Source of the DNA: Planctomycetota bacterium
GTDB taxonomy: Bacteria; Planctomycetota; UBA1135
Assembly: GCA_008501825.1 (NCBI GenBank)
Contig: QQUA01000015.1
Coordinates: 29,864-93,863 of the forward strand
DNA length: 64,000 nt
Direction of reading: 5' to 3'
Shown here in pieces: positions 7,608 to 16,770 of this stretch. Below the pieces are notes generated by a model, which worked only from the letters and a program-made list of their open reading frames with translations, had not been told where the DNA came from and did not search any database. The position numbers and the translations under genes were made by a program. Each line of letters opens with the position of its first letter. Position 1 is the stretch's first letter.

Positions 7608-9695
7608 ATGGAAACCAGAAAACGGGCCTGGTTGGACGCCTTGTTGCTGCTGGTGTTGGTTTTTGTGGCCCATGGATCCTCTTTGAGCAATCAATGGATC
7701 TGGGACGACGATGATTACGTAACCGAGAATCCGCTGTTAACCGCTCCCGACGGTCTTTCGGCGATTTGGTTGGAGCCGGATCGAAGCCCCCAGTATTACC
7801 CCATGGTGCATACCAGTTATTGGATTGAGCACCAGCTCTGGGATCTTCAGCCGTTCGGTTACCATTTGGTCAACGTCCTTTTACACGGGCTTTCTGCGGT
7901 TTTGTTATGGCGCTTGCTCCGGCGATGGAAGCTTTCCGGAGCCTATTTCGCTGCAGCGCTGTTTGCCGTTCACCCGGTGATGGTTGAATCGGTGGCCTGG
8001 GTGACTGAACGGAAAAACGTCTTATCTTGTTTGTTTGCCCTTGGAGCCGCCCACGCCTTTTGGTCTTATGCGGAACGGTCCCGTACCCAGGATTTGGTTT
8101 GGACTTTCGTTTTGTTCCTGGGGGCTTTGTTTTCTAAAACCGTAACCGCATCTTTACCGGCGGTGTTGGCTTTGGTGTTTTGGTGGCAGGGCAGGCCGTT
8201 TCAACGCAAGCAGGTTTTGGCTCTTGGCGCCATGTTGGTGATGGGGGCTTGCATGGGCTTGTTCACCGCCGCCCAAGAAGTGGATAAGGTTCGAGCCTTT
8301 GGAGAACCTTGGGACTTGTCGCTGGTGGACCGGAGCTTGATCGCCGGCCGGGCGCTTTGGTTTTATTTGTACAAATTATTGCTGCCCTTGGACTTGGTTT
8401 TTATCTATCCCCGCTGGCAAATCGACTCCGGCCAGGCCTTGGCTTATCTATTCCCTCTGGCGGCATTGGCCCTGCTGGCGGTCGCTTGGGCTTTTCGTCA
8501 CCGAGTCGGACGAGGGCCGCTGGTGGCTTTCCTGGTCTTCGGCGGCGTCCTGTTTCCCGCCTTGGGCTTCCTTAACGTTTATCCCCACTTGTTTTCCTTC
8601 GTAGCGGACCACTTTCAATATCATGCCGCTACCGCCATTTTCGCCTTGCTCGGTGGAGGCCTAGCGTGGGCGCTCCGCTCCCAGTTTCAAGGGCAGGCGT
8701 GGCTGGAGGGCCCGGTGGGCCAAGCTTGGCCCAAGGCTGCCGCCGCCGTTTGCGCCGCGCTTTTACTGATCTTGTCTTTTCTGAGTTTTCAACAAACTCG
8801 GATATACAAGGATGCTGAAGTGCTTTGGACCGACACTTTGAAGCGAAATCCGCAAGCTTGGATCGCCCATGACAATTTGGGCGGCCAACGCCTTCAGGAA
8901 AATGACCTGCAAAAGGCCGAAGCGCATTTCCAAGCTTCCTTGGAGTTGTATCCCAAGAATTTCCGGGCTTGCTTCAATCTGGCTTCCGTGGCCATGCGCC
9001 GCGGTCAAATTCAAAGGGCGGAGGATTACTACGGCCGGGCTTTGAGTATTCAGAGTGACTACTTCACTGCCCGGGCACCTTTGGCTGAAATCTATAAGAA
9101 CACCGGCAGGCTGGCCGAAGCCGAGCAAGCCGCGGAAACTGCATTTCAAGATGCCGAAGCCCAGGAGCGTCCGGAATCCGAGTTGGCCGGCTTGCGATTG
9201 TTGTGGGCCGATTGCCTGCTGGCGAACGGCAAATTGGATCGGGCCGATGGTTTGATTCAACAGGCGCTGGCTGGCCAACCCGGCGGCCTTCAAGCCACGG
9301 CTTTGCTGGGGCGTTTACGCTTAGCCCAAGGGCAAACCGAGGAGGGAGTGAGGCTGTTGCAGCAAGTTTTGCAAACCAATGGCCAGCATCGTCCTTCCTT
9401 GGAAGCTCTGGCCTGGGTTCGAGCCAGTCACGAACAAAGAAACTTCCGCAACGGCAAGGAAGCTTTGGCATTGGCCCAAAGATTCGCCGGCAACCGGCGC
9501 GATCCGGTTTCCTTGGATTTATTGGCCGCCGCCCAAGCGACGAACCACCGGTTTTCTCAAGCCACGGCGCTGGCGGACCAAGCCGTGAAAGCCGCCGAAT
9601 CCGCTTTTTATCGCCATCGCTTGCCGGCTATTCAACAACGCCAAGCGCTCTATCTTGCCGGCCGCCCTTACCGGCATCCTCTCGGGCTTCCTTAG
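7608..9695 (+). CDS. TMTC/GT-C-like multi-spanning membrane protein with C-terminal TPR repeats (copy 2)
   Basis: This 695-residue paralog of the preceding gene has the same order of elements: first helix, acidic loop WIWDDDDYVTENP, conserved block ESVAWVTERKNVLS, about ten membrane helices, a block VYPHLFSFVADHFQYHA, and TPR repeats from ~residue 415 (DTLKRNPQAWIAHDNLG). It lacks the ~30-residue insertion carried by copy 1 near residue 170 (region GSGVGEKPGETTTE). The likely role is lipid-linked sugar transfer to exported proteins, with the TPR part selecting substrate; this is inferred from fold only. The 3' end overlaps the convergent recD2 gene by four bases. Confidence 0.8.
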   Translation: METRKRAWLDALLLLVLVFVAHGSSLSNQWIWDDDDYVTENPLLTAPDGLSAIWLEPDRSPQYYPMVHTSYWIEHQLWDLQPFGYHLVNVLLHGLSAVLLWRLLRRWKLSGAYFAAALFAVHPVMVESVAWVTERKNVLSCLFALGAAHAFWSYAERSRTQDLVWTFVLFLGALFSKTVTASLPAVLALVFWWQGRPFQRKQVLALGAMLVMGACMGLFTAAQEVDKVRAFGEPWDLSLVDRSLIAGRALWFYLYKLLLPLDLVFIYPRWQIDSGQALAYLFPLAALALLAVAWAFRHRVGRGPLVAFLVFGGVLFPALGFLNVYPHLFSFVADHFQYHAATAIFALLGGGLAWALRSQFQGQAWLEGPVGQAWPKAAAAVCAALLLILSFLSFQQTRIYKDAEVLWTDTLKRNPQAWIAHDNLGGQRLQENDLQKAEAHFQASLELYPKNFRACFNLASVAMRRGQIQRAEDYYGRALSIQSDYFTARAPLAEIYKNTGRLAEAEQAAETAFQDAEAQERPESELAGLRLLWADCLLANGKLDRADGLIQQALAGQPGGLQATALLGRLRLAQGQTEEGVRLLQQVLQTNGQHRPSLEALAWVRASHEQRNFRNGKEALALAQRFAGNRRDPVSLDLLAAAQATNHRFSQATALADQAVKAAESAFYRHRLPAIQQRQALYLAGRPYRHPLGLP

Positions 9696-11899
9696 TTTTG
9701 CTCGAAGGAAGTCAGGCGCCGGCCCAGTAACCCGAAGCGGCGACTTTCGGTGTTGTTGGCCACCGCTCGCCGGAGCGCCGCCGGTGCCGCGACCACCACG
9801 ACCAGGGATTTCCCTCGAGTCATGGCGGTGTAGAACAAGCTGCGTCTTAAAAGCAGGAAGTGGGAACGATCCAAAACTACGATCACCGCTTTGGCTTCGG
9901 AACCTTGGGCGCGATGCACGGTGACGCAATAGGCCGGAACCAAATCTTGCAATTGCTCGCGGTCGTACTCTTGAAGGCCGGAATCTAATTCCACGGTTAG
10001 GGTGGTCGGGCTGATGGCCGATACTTGGCCGACGTCGCCGTTGAACACTTCCCGTTCATAATCGTTGCGAATGACCATGACTCGATCCCCTTGGCGATAA
10101 GGTTGGCACCAATCTTCCGCCTTGCCGTCTGGATTGAGGACTTGGCTCAAACGTTGATTTAAAGCATCGACGCCCAAGGGGCCGCGGTACATGGGCGCCA
10201 AGACCAAGACGTCCTTGCCAGGATCCAAGCCATAACGCTCCGGCATCCGTTCTTGAATCAGGCGTTCGATCAAGGTGACGGCGTGGTGCGGATCTCGAGG
10301 ATAAACCACGAAAAAGTCGCCACTGCCGGAGCCTCCTTGGGGAGAGGAAGCGGGAATGCGTCCTCCCAAAACTTCGTGGGCCGCGGCGGCGATGGCCGAG
10401 CCTCGACCTTGGCGATGTAAGAAGCGCAACCGAGTGGTGGGCACGACTTCGGAAGTCACCAGGTCTCGCAACACCGTTCCCGGACCCACCGAGGGAAGTT
10501 GATCGGCGTCGCCGACGAACAACACCCGGCAAGTGTCCGGCACGGCTTGCAAGAGGGCGTGGGCCAAAGGGAGATCCAACATCGAAACTTCGTCCACGAT
10601 CAAGAATTCCGCTTCCAAGGGAAGGTCTTCGTGGTGACGAAAGGCCATGTTGTGAGGTTCAAAACCCAGCAGGCGGTGAATGGTGGAAGCTTTGCGGCCG
10701 GTGGCTTCCTGCAAGCGCTTGGCTGCCCGCCCGGTCGGACTGGCCAGCGAGATTGGACCGACGCCTTGAGCTTCCAAGATGTCCAAGAGCAAGCGAAGGG
10801 TGGTGGTTTTGCCGGTGCCCGGACCGCCGGTCATGACCGAAAAAGAGCGCAGCAGGGCCATTTCCAAAGCTTGGCGCTGACTCTCGTCGGGCCGGAAGCC
10901 GCTTCGAGCCATGGCGGCGATGACCGCTTGCGGGTCACCCGGCGCCGAGGGCGGTTGGTTCAAAAGCCGCCGGACGTGATGAGCCACTCCCTGTTCGTCC
11001 TGCCAAAGCCCGGATAGATACCACCACCCAAGGGCTTCGGCCGGCTCCAAGTCGGGCGCCGGATCCACCGGTGCGGAGACTTTTTCCACCGCCAAGCGAC
11101 CGTCTTCCAGCAAATCTTGGAAGGCTTGGTCGCGACTTTGTTCGGATAAGCCCAGTTGCTCCAACTTGGGATGAAGTTCGGTCTCGGGCAGGCAGGCATG
11201 GCCTTCGCCGGCGGCTTGTCGCAACAGGTGTCGAATCAAGCCCCGGGCTCGTGCCGGCGAATCTTCGGGCAAGCCCAAGTTGCGGGCCAAATTTTCGGCG
11301 CTTTGGAAGCCGAAGCCGCGCAGTTCGGCGATCAAGGCATAGGGGTCGCGGCGGATCCGGGCTACCGCGCCGGCCTGGTGCCGCTGGTACAACTCCCGGG
11401 CTTGACCGCCGTTGAGGCCGAGGCCCCGCAATTCCGCCAGCACCCGGTGGCGTTGCCACCCTTCCTGAAATGCTTCCGCCAAGGCCTCGGCCCGAACCGG
11501 GCCGATTCCCCGGACTTCCTGCAACTTCTCGGTTCCGGCTTCCAGCGCGGCCAGGGTTTCTTCCCCAAAGTGGGCCACCAGTCGATCGGCTACGTCGGGG
11601 CCGACCCCCTCGAACGCGCCACTGCCCAAATAGCGGCGCAAACCCTCCTGGGTGGTGGGGGATTCGTGTTCCGACCACGACACCTTGAATTGGCGACCGA
11701 ACTTGGGGTGCTGGTGCCAATGGCCGTGCAAGCGGACCTCCTCGCCCTCGTGAACCGGACTCAATTCCCCGGCCGCAGTTTCAAACCGGCCCTGATGCAG
11801 GATCTGGACCACGGCGAATCCCTTATCCGGGTCTTGATAAAGGACCTGGGTGATTTGCCCGGCTAGGGTTTCGTGGACTTTTGGGCCGTTGTTCGCCAT
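9692..11899 (-). CDS. recD2: RecD2-type ATP-dependent 5'-3' DNA helicase
   Basis: Superfamily 1B helicase of 735 residues from the ATG at 11899 (MANNGPKVHE). It has an OB-like N-terminus, helix-hairpin-helix motifs around residues 98-140, Walker A TGGPGTGKTTT (~357-367), Walker B-type LIVDEVSML, motif GDADQLPSVGPG, and the UvrD-like C-terminal motif VTVHRAQGSEAK. This is the RecD2 layout seen in bacteria lacking RecBC, and the length fits the family (~720-740). The frame stays open for 179 codons upstream, but that extension is Arg/Pro-rich, has no family similarity I recognise and would run antiparallel through rpsU, so I reject it. Role: unwinding in DNA repair and recombination. Confidence 0.93.
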   Translation of the reverse strand: MANNGPKVHETLAGQITQVLYQDPDKGFAVVQILHQGRFETAAGELSPVHEGEEVRLHGHWHQHPKFGRQFKVSWSEHESPTTQEGLRRYLGSGAFEGVGPDVADRLVAHFGEETLAALEAGTEKLQEVRGIGPVRAEALAEAFQEGWQRHRVLAELRGLGLNGGQARELYQRHQAGAVARIRRDPYALIAELRGFGFQSAENLARNLGLPEDSPARARGLIRHLLRQAAGEGHACLPETELHPKLEQLGLSEQSRDQAFQDLLEDGRLAVEKVSAPVDPAPDLEPAEALGWWYLSGLWQDEQGVAHHVRRLLNQPPSAPGDPQAVIAAMARSGFRPDESQRQALEMALLRSFSVMTGGPGTGKTTTLRLLLDILEAQGVGPISLASPTGRAAKRLQEATGRKASTIHRLLGFEPHNMAFRHHEDLPLEAEFLIVDEVSMLDLPLAHALLQAVPDTCRVLFVGDADQLPSVGPGTVLRDLVTSEVVPTTRLRFLHRQGRGSAIAAAAHEVLGGRIPASSPQGGSGSGDFFVVYPRDPHHAVTLIERLIQERMPERYGLDPGKDVLVLAPMYRGPLGVDALNQRLSQVLNPDGKAEDWCQPYRQGDRVMVIRNDYEREVFNGDVGQVSAISPTTLTVELDSGLQEYDREQLQDLVPAYCVTVHRAQGSEAKAVIVVLDRSHFLLLRRSLFYTAMTRGKSLVVVVAAPAALRRAVANNTESRRFGLLGRRLTSFEQN

Positions 11900-12145
11900 T
11901 TCGGAGGTCTGGACGGCAATCGCTTCCGGGCCTAGAATATTCGGCCCATTTCCGGAAGGGGCCACAGGATGGGCACCGGGCTTTGGCTGCGCCGCTACGG
12001 CGGTCCGCCCAGCATAGCGCCTGGCCGCCTCCGCCCTGAAAGCCCTGAAGCCCCTGAATGGAATGGGATAGCCTCTCAACTCGCGGGCTCGGCTCGCCAT
12101 CGCCGGGATCGGATTCCCGGCCCAACCGCCAACGAAGGTTCTAGC

Positions 12146-12352
12146 TTGATCAAAGTCCCTGTTCGTCAGAACGAGTCGCTGGAAGCGGCCATTCGGCGCT
12201 TTAAGCGCCAGTGCAATTACGCCGGCATTTTCAAAATCGCCAAGGCGAAGACCTGGTATGAAAAGCCCACGACCGCCAACCGCAGGGAAAAGCGGGAGCG
12301 GATGCGGACGATTCAAAAGGCGGAGCGGATGCGCCGTCAATCGCGGTTTTAA
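12146..12352 (+). CDS. rpsU: 30S ribosomal protein S21
   Basis: The 68-residue product starts LIKVPVRQNESLEAAIRRF and ends in a basic tail (KRERMRTIQKAERMRRQ), the standard bS21 signature and length. The start is TTG at 12146, preceded at seven bases by GAAGG (12134-12138). The longer frame from 11969 would add ~59 residues unrelated to S21. The protein binds the 30S platform near the anti-Shine-Dalgarno region and promotes initiation. The gene is divergent from recD2 and is followed 40 bases later by a strong intrinsic terminator, so it is probably monocistronic. Rare start codons are a plausible level of expression control for rpsU, but that is inference. Confidence 0.9.
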   Translation: MIKVPVRQNESLEAAIRRFKRQCNYAGIFKIAKAKTWYEKPTTANRREKRERMRTIQKAERMRRQSRF

Positions 12353-12393
12353 GATCGCTGTACGTCGGCGGATTGAACGGTCTTGAGAGGCCT

Positions 12394-12433
12394 GCCAGCC
12401 TCGGGGTCCTGCGACTCCGGGGCTGGCCCGTTT
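12394..12433 (+). terminator. Intrinsic terminator of rpsU
   Basis: A 15-bp stem (12394-12408 with 12413-12427, two G-U wobbles, four-base loop CTGC) starts 41 bases after the rpsU stop and is followed by a short T-containing tail (CCGTTTCATTTC). The stem also argues that the pseudouridine synthase starts downstream of it at 12446 rather than at the earlier ATG at 12383. Confidence 0.75.
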
Positions 12434-12445
12434 CATTTCGGGGCC

Positions 12446-13510
12446 ATGCCTAGAGAACGTCCGCGAAAAGCTCGTCGAGGGCAGCGGGATTTAAGCCTGC
12501 CTTATCACGAATATCGTTATGAAGTCGGGGAGCCGGATCACGGCCAGCGTTTGGACGCTTTTTTGGCCAAGCGAATTCAATGGCGCTCCCGGCGGGGCGT
12601 GCAACAAATGATTGCGGAAGGGATGGTCAGCCTGGAGGTTGGTAAAGATCCTCAGGCGGCGCCCATCGGTTCCATTCGGGACGGCTTGAAACTTCGTCGC
12701 GGCCAAGAAGTGGTTTTGCGAACCCCGGCGCCGCAACCGCCGCCGCAACGAGTGGCCGATTTGGATCCGGAATCGGATCTCGAAGTCTTAGCCGAAGACG
12801 ATCAGATCGTGGCGGTGAACAAGCCGCCCCACATCAGCGTTCATCCGAGTCACGGGCATTTGACCGGCTCGCTGATTCATGCCATCCACGAACGCCATCG
12901 ACGTTTGTATCCAGGGGCTACTGAAGTACCAACCCTTTGCCATCGGCTGGATCGGGAAACCAGCGGGGTGGTGTTGTGTGCCAAGGACCAGCTCAGTCGC
13001 ACTCGTATCGGGCGGCAATTTGAAGCCCGGTCGGTTCAAAAGATCTATTTGGCTTTGGTGGTCGGCGAAATGGAGCAACAACAAGGTTGCATCGATTTCC
13101 CTTTGGGGCGGGATTTGCACAGTGAGGTGCGTTTGAAAATGGCGGTGCGACCGGAAGACGGTCAGGCTTCACAAACCGATTGGAAGGTGGAGCAACGATT
13201 CGCCGGCTTCACTTTGGTGGCTCTATATCCAAAGACCGGGCGGCAGCATCAACTTCGGGTTCACTTGGCGGCGATTGGCCACCCCATTGTCGGAGACAAG
13301 CTCTATATGGGAGACGAGAGTATTTTCATCCGGGGAGTGAACGGCGAGATCACCGAACAGGATCGCCGCTTTCTAAAGTTGGACCACCAAGCCTTACACG
13401 CTTGGCAACTCATTTTTGAACACCCGTTCACCGGCATGGAAACCACGGTGAAGGCACCTTTGCCCGATGACGTTCGCGAATTTTGTCGAACCTTGTCTGC
13501 TTCGACTTAA
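12446..13510 (+). CDS. RluA-family 23S rRNA/tRNA pseudouridine synthase
   Basis: From the ATG at 12446 (MPRERPRK) the product is 354 residues. An N-terminal S4-like RNA-binding region (GQRLDAFLAKRIQWRSR) precedes the RluA catalytic domain with HRLDRETSGVVL, whose Asp is the catalytic nucleophile, and the late motif KTGRQHQLRVHLA. It isomerises specific uridines in ribosomal or transfer RNA; which position cannot be told from sequence alone. An upstream in-frame ATG at 12383 would place 21 extra residues across the rpsU terminator hairpin, so I prefer 12446. A terminator follows the stop. Confidence 0.9.
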   Translation: MPRERPRKARRGQRDLSLPYHEYRYEVGEPDHGQRLDAFLAKRIQWRSRRGVQQMIAEGMVSLEVGKDPQAAPIGSIRDGLKLRRGQEVVLRTPAPQPPPQRVADLDPESDLEVLAEDDQIVAVNKPPHISVHPSHGHLTGSLIHAIHERHRRLYPGATEVPTLCHRLDRETSGVVLCAKDQLSRTRIGRQFEARSVQKIYLALVVGEMEQQQGCIDFPLGRDLHSEVRLKMAVRPEDGQASQTDWKVEQRFAGFTLVALYPKTGRQHQLRVHLAAIGHPIVGDKLYMGDESIFIRGVNGEITEQDRRFLKLDHQALHAWQLIFEHPFTGMETTVKAPLPDDVREFCRTLSAST

Positions 13511-13524
13511 ACCGCAGATTCGTG

Positions 13525-13567
13525 GGGGGGACGGATTGTCCCCCCGTCCGGCACGGGGCTTCTTTTT
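13525..13567 (+). terminator. Intrinsic terminator with two alternative hairpins
   Basis: Stem A is GGGGGGAC (13525-13532) with GTCCCCCC (13538-13545). Stem B is CCCCGT (13542-13547) with ACGGGG (13553-13558), followed by CTTCTTTTT. The two stems share 13542-13545, so they exclude each other. Stem B next to the T run is the classic terminator for the plus-strand pseudouridine synthase gene and overlaps the end of the convergent gene. Confidence 0.75.
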
Positions 13568-16500
13568 ATTGATTTCCCCACCAAGTGCGGAACTTGTTTT
13601 CAAAGTCCTTGCCGAAAGCTTTCAGCACCAACTTTTCCACCAGATCAGCCGAAGGTTCGAAGCGTCCCAAGTGGGCCCAATTTTCTTTGTACTCGGCTGA
13701 CAGTAAGGCGGCGAATCGATTCAAGCCCTTGCGGTTTCCTTCCAGGCCGTAGGTGGCGAATGCAAACGCCAGGTGAGCAAGCTCTTCATCGAAGGGCCGG
13801 GCGCTGTAGGAATAGAGCGCTTGTATGGGAACCTTGTTCTTTTCCACCATGCGCTTGGCGGTGTTGCGCCAGGCTCCATGGGAAACCGCGTACACGAAAC
13901 CGGAACGGTTCCAATTGGCCCAAACCTCTCCCGTGGTGGCTTCTTCTCCGGCGCAGGCCAGGCCTTCCAACAACCAAAGAGGAAGCGGGCCGAAACGTCG
14001 GTGCATTTCCAAGTGAACCAAATTGTGAGCCAGGGAATTGACCGGCTTGGCCTCCTCCTGAAAGCGAGTGTCGTGGAAATAGGAGGTCACCCGGGGGCGG
14101 TAAATGGTGAAGCCGGCGGTATCCGCGGAAGTCTTCATGAAACTTCTCAGTTTCGGATCGCTTTCCGAAATGCAATTCAATAAAGCTGTGTAGTTTTGGC
14201 CTATTTTCAGCATGAATGCTTGATGGGCGCTCCCGATTTCACTTTTCTTGACTTTGCCGAAAGCTCGGTCCAAATGGGCCAGAACCTTTTCACTCAAGTT
14301 CAAGGCTTCCCGGGCATCCTTGTCGCGGAAATCGGAATACAGTTGCAGGCGTCCGTCTTTGTTGCGGTAAGTGCTCAAACGGTGGTCGTCGACCAAAGCA
14401 GTGATTTGGTCCAAAACGGCGGCTTCCACCGAGGTGGGGCCGGCGGCGGTGGACAATCCGGACCAATGCTTGGCGGCGTTGGCGATCCAGTTGGAACCGA
14501 AATGCCGGTCCAGCAGCTTCTCTTGGGTGGCGGGGTCGGGAATCCATTCCTTTTCAATGGCCAAATCCCCGGGCCTTTCCTTGGCTAAGTCTTTCAGGAA
14601 GGCTTGAAGGCGCAACGTTTCGGACCACATCCACCAGTGTCCGATGGCAAACTGCAAGTAAGCGCAGTCTTGCTGAAAGGCTTGAGTCTCTTTGGTGAAA
14701 GCGGTGGCGCTCGAGGGGTGAGCTTGCACGGCTCCAGCGGCACCGGCTCGCCATTGCTGGTGATAATCCTCGCTTAATTTGCCGCCGGGATGATTGGAGT
14801 ATCCATAAACCCCACCGGCTAATTCATCTTGAACTGCGTAGCTCAAAGCTTCTGGAATCCAAGCCGGCAGGCGACCGAAGCGGCGTCCCAATTCCAAATG
14901 GACCGCCTCGTGCGCCAATTGGATTTCCGGTCGGGGAATGTACTTGGTGCTCCGATCATGGCGAACGATCGCCAACATGGGGTTCCAGTGGCGAATGCGG
15001 GCAAACTTCTGCACGCTCTTGGCCCAATCGGCGAGATAGGGAAAAGTTTCGGCCATGGTGTCCATGGTGACTCGCACGTCTTTGCGATTGTCGACGTACA
15101 ACAAATGCAAAGGACCGCGAGCCTTCGAATTTCCAAATTCCGCTCCTCCCAAGCTGGCATCCAAACGAGCAAAGAGGTGGCGTAATTGGGCGGCGGCTTC
15201 GCCGATTTTTTCCGTATCCATGCTGGAAAACAGAATCCACCGGCCGTGAACGTCTTCGACCGTTCTCCAGTCCCGTTCTTGAGCTAAGCTTTTCAACCAG
15301 AAGGTCGGATTCTTGGTCGGCGTTTCCACCGTTTCGGTGGAGTTGGTCGCAAGGGCCGGCCCCGCCGCCTTCTTGATCTCGCCTCCGGCCACCGAAACCT
15401 TGCCCCGTCCGGCGTGGCGGTCGCCATAGCCGGGCTCTCCCCATGCCGCGGCACCATCGCCGCCAGCGGCCACTGCCGCCCCGGCTCGGGCACCGCTGCC
15501 TGACCCGATCCATTCCTGAAGAATCTGGCCATCGGTCAAAGACACGATTTGGACCCGGCCCAATTCCTTGCCAGAGCCGGATTGGCCGGGAGCGCCGATC
15601 AGCAAATCGCCCCGTCCGTCTCGGTTCCAATCCAGGGGACCGGCCAAGCTTTGGCCAAGGAAGCCATGAGCGACTTTGCCGTGGAGGGCGACGATTTCTT
15701 CACCGCTGGCGCCGGAGAACACCCTCACGCTGCCGGCGTTGGGAAAGTCTTTCCCCTCCAGCCAGGAGCCGACCGCCACTTCCGCCTTGCCATCGCCGTC
15801 CAAATCGCCGACTCCGGAAACCGCGCATCCGAACTCGGCCCCGGGGGCGGGGCCGCGGAGCTCCCGAATCAAGTGCCCATCGATTCCGGAGTAGATGTAC
15901 GCCCGTCCGGAACGGGGGCCGCTGGCTCTTGCCGCCGGGGCGCCGACGATGAGATCGGCTCTGCCGTCTCCATCTACGTCACCGGCGTCGGCCAAGCCGA
16001 AACCGAAACCACCGCGGGGTTGGTCGCCCCGCTGATAGCGGAGCATGCGACCGGAGGCCGGATCGTAGACGAAGACTTTTCCAACCGGGGCGCCCTTGGA
16101 AATGGCCCCGGTGGCCGCCACTAACAAGTCAGGCCGGCCGTCACCGCTGAGATCGGAGATAGTGGCCAAGCGGATTCCGAATTCCTCCCGAGGCTGCTGG
16201 CCTTTCCAGCGGTGCAACACCTCAAGATCCGGAGTTCCGGAGTAGATCAAAACCTCGCCGGCGGCAGGGCCGGTGCCAATCCGACCGGGAACGCCAATGG
16301 CAAAATCCGGTCGGCCGTCTCCATTGATGTCGCCGAGGCCGGCGACGGCCTGCCCGAAACGCTCTTGGCTGTTTTCGCCTCTTAGCTCGGCCAAAACCTT
16401 GCCGGTTTTACCGGAGGCGATTTGCACCATTCCCGAGCGGGCGCCGGCGACGTCGGCTTCAGGAGAACCCAGTAATAGATCGGGATGGCCGTCTTGATCC

Positions 16501-16661
16501 CAATCGCCGAGCCAGGCAAGGCTGGTGCCCAAGCCTAAACCTTTTTCCGCTCCTAGGATGCGGAGGCGGACCTGGGTTTCTGAGGACGGATTCTGCGGTG
16601 GGGGGCTAAGGAAATGGCTGGAAAAGCACAAAAACAGCCCCAAAAACGGTGTGACCGTCAT
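13566..16661 (-). CDS. Secreted FG-GAP protein fused to two DUF1570/gluzincin-like domains
   Basis: The 1031-residue product starts with a signal peptide (MTVTPFLGLFLCFSSHFLS). Six or more FG-GAP units follow (about 45-410), with repeats such as GLGDINGDGRPDFAIG and GVGDLDGDGKAEVAVG. Two successive DUF1570-like metallopeptidase-type modules follow. The first contains HEAVHLELGRRFG (~residue 588), an intact HExxH zinc motif. The second has HNLVHLEMHRRFG (~880), where the catalytic Glu is replaced by Asn, so it is probably inactive but may still bind. The family's activity is unproven. The fusion suggests a surface protein in which a propeller presents a protease-like pair. The 3' end abuts the bidirectional terminator region. 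Confidence 0.85.
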   Translation of the reverse strand: MTVTPFLGLFLCFSSHFLSPPPQNPSSETQVRLRILGAEKGLGLGTSLAWLGDWDQDGHPDLLLGSPEADVAGARSGMVQIASGKTGKVLAELRGENSQERFGQAVAGLGDINGDGRPDFAIGVPGRIGTGPAAGEVLIYSGTPDLEVLHRWKGQQPREEFGIRLATISDLSGDGRPDLLVAATGAISKGAPVGKVFVYDPASGRMLRYQRGDQPRGGFGFGLADAGDVDGDGRADLIVGAPAARASGPRSGRAYIYSGIDGHLIRELRGPAPGAEFGCAVSGVGDLDGDGKAEVAVGSWLEGKDFPNAGSVRVFSGASGEEIVALHGKVAHGFLGQSLAGPLDWNRDGRGDLLIGAPGQSGSGKELGRVQIVSLTDGQILQEWIGSGSGARAGAAVAAGGDGAAAWGEPGYGDRHAGRGKVSVAGGEIKKAAGPALATNSTETVETPTKNPTFWLKSLAQERDWRTVEDVHGRWILFSSMDTEKIGEAAAQLRHLFARLDASLGGAEFGNSKARGPLHLLYVDNRKDVRVTMDTMAETFPYLADWAKSVQKFARIRHWNPMLAIVRHDRSTKYIPRPEIQLAHEAVHLELGRRFGRLPAWIPEALSYAVQDELAGGVYGYSNHPGGKLSEDYHQQWRAGAAGAVQAHPSSATAFTKETQAFQQDCAYLQFAIGHWWMWSETLRLQAFLKDLAKERPGDLAIEKEWIPDPATQEKLLDRHFGSNWIANAAKHWSGLSTAAGPTSVEAAVLDQITALVDDHRLSTYRNKDGRLQLYSDFRDKDAREALNLSEKVLAHLDRAFGKVKKSEIGSAHQAFMLKIGQNYTALLNCISESDPKLRSFMKTSADTAGFTIYRPRVTSYFHDTRFQEEAKPVNSLAHNLVHLEMHRRFGPLPLWLLEGLACAGEEATTGEVWANWNRSGFVYAVSHGAWRNTAKRMVEKNKVPIQALYSYSARPFDEELAHLAFAFATYGLEGNRKGLNRFAALLSAEYKENWAHLGRFEPSADLVEKLVLKAFGKDFENKFRTWWGNQ

Positions 16662-16770
16662 GGGTGATCTCCCCTGATTGATTCCTGTGACTTGTCAGGG
16701 AGGCCCGAGAGCCTCCGCTAACTAAGTGACCATAACAACGTTCCCAGTAAACGAAAAATTGGAAAAATTC

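Noticed and set aside
11900..12436. Upstream extension of the recD2 frame by 179 codons
   Set aside because: The extension is Arg/Pro-rich, has no helicase similarity and lies antisense to rpsU; the 735-residue form matches the family length.
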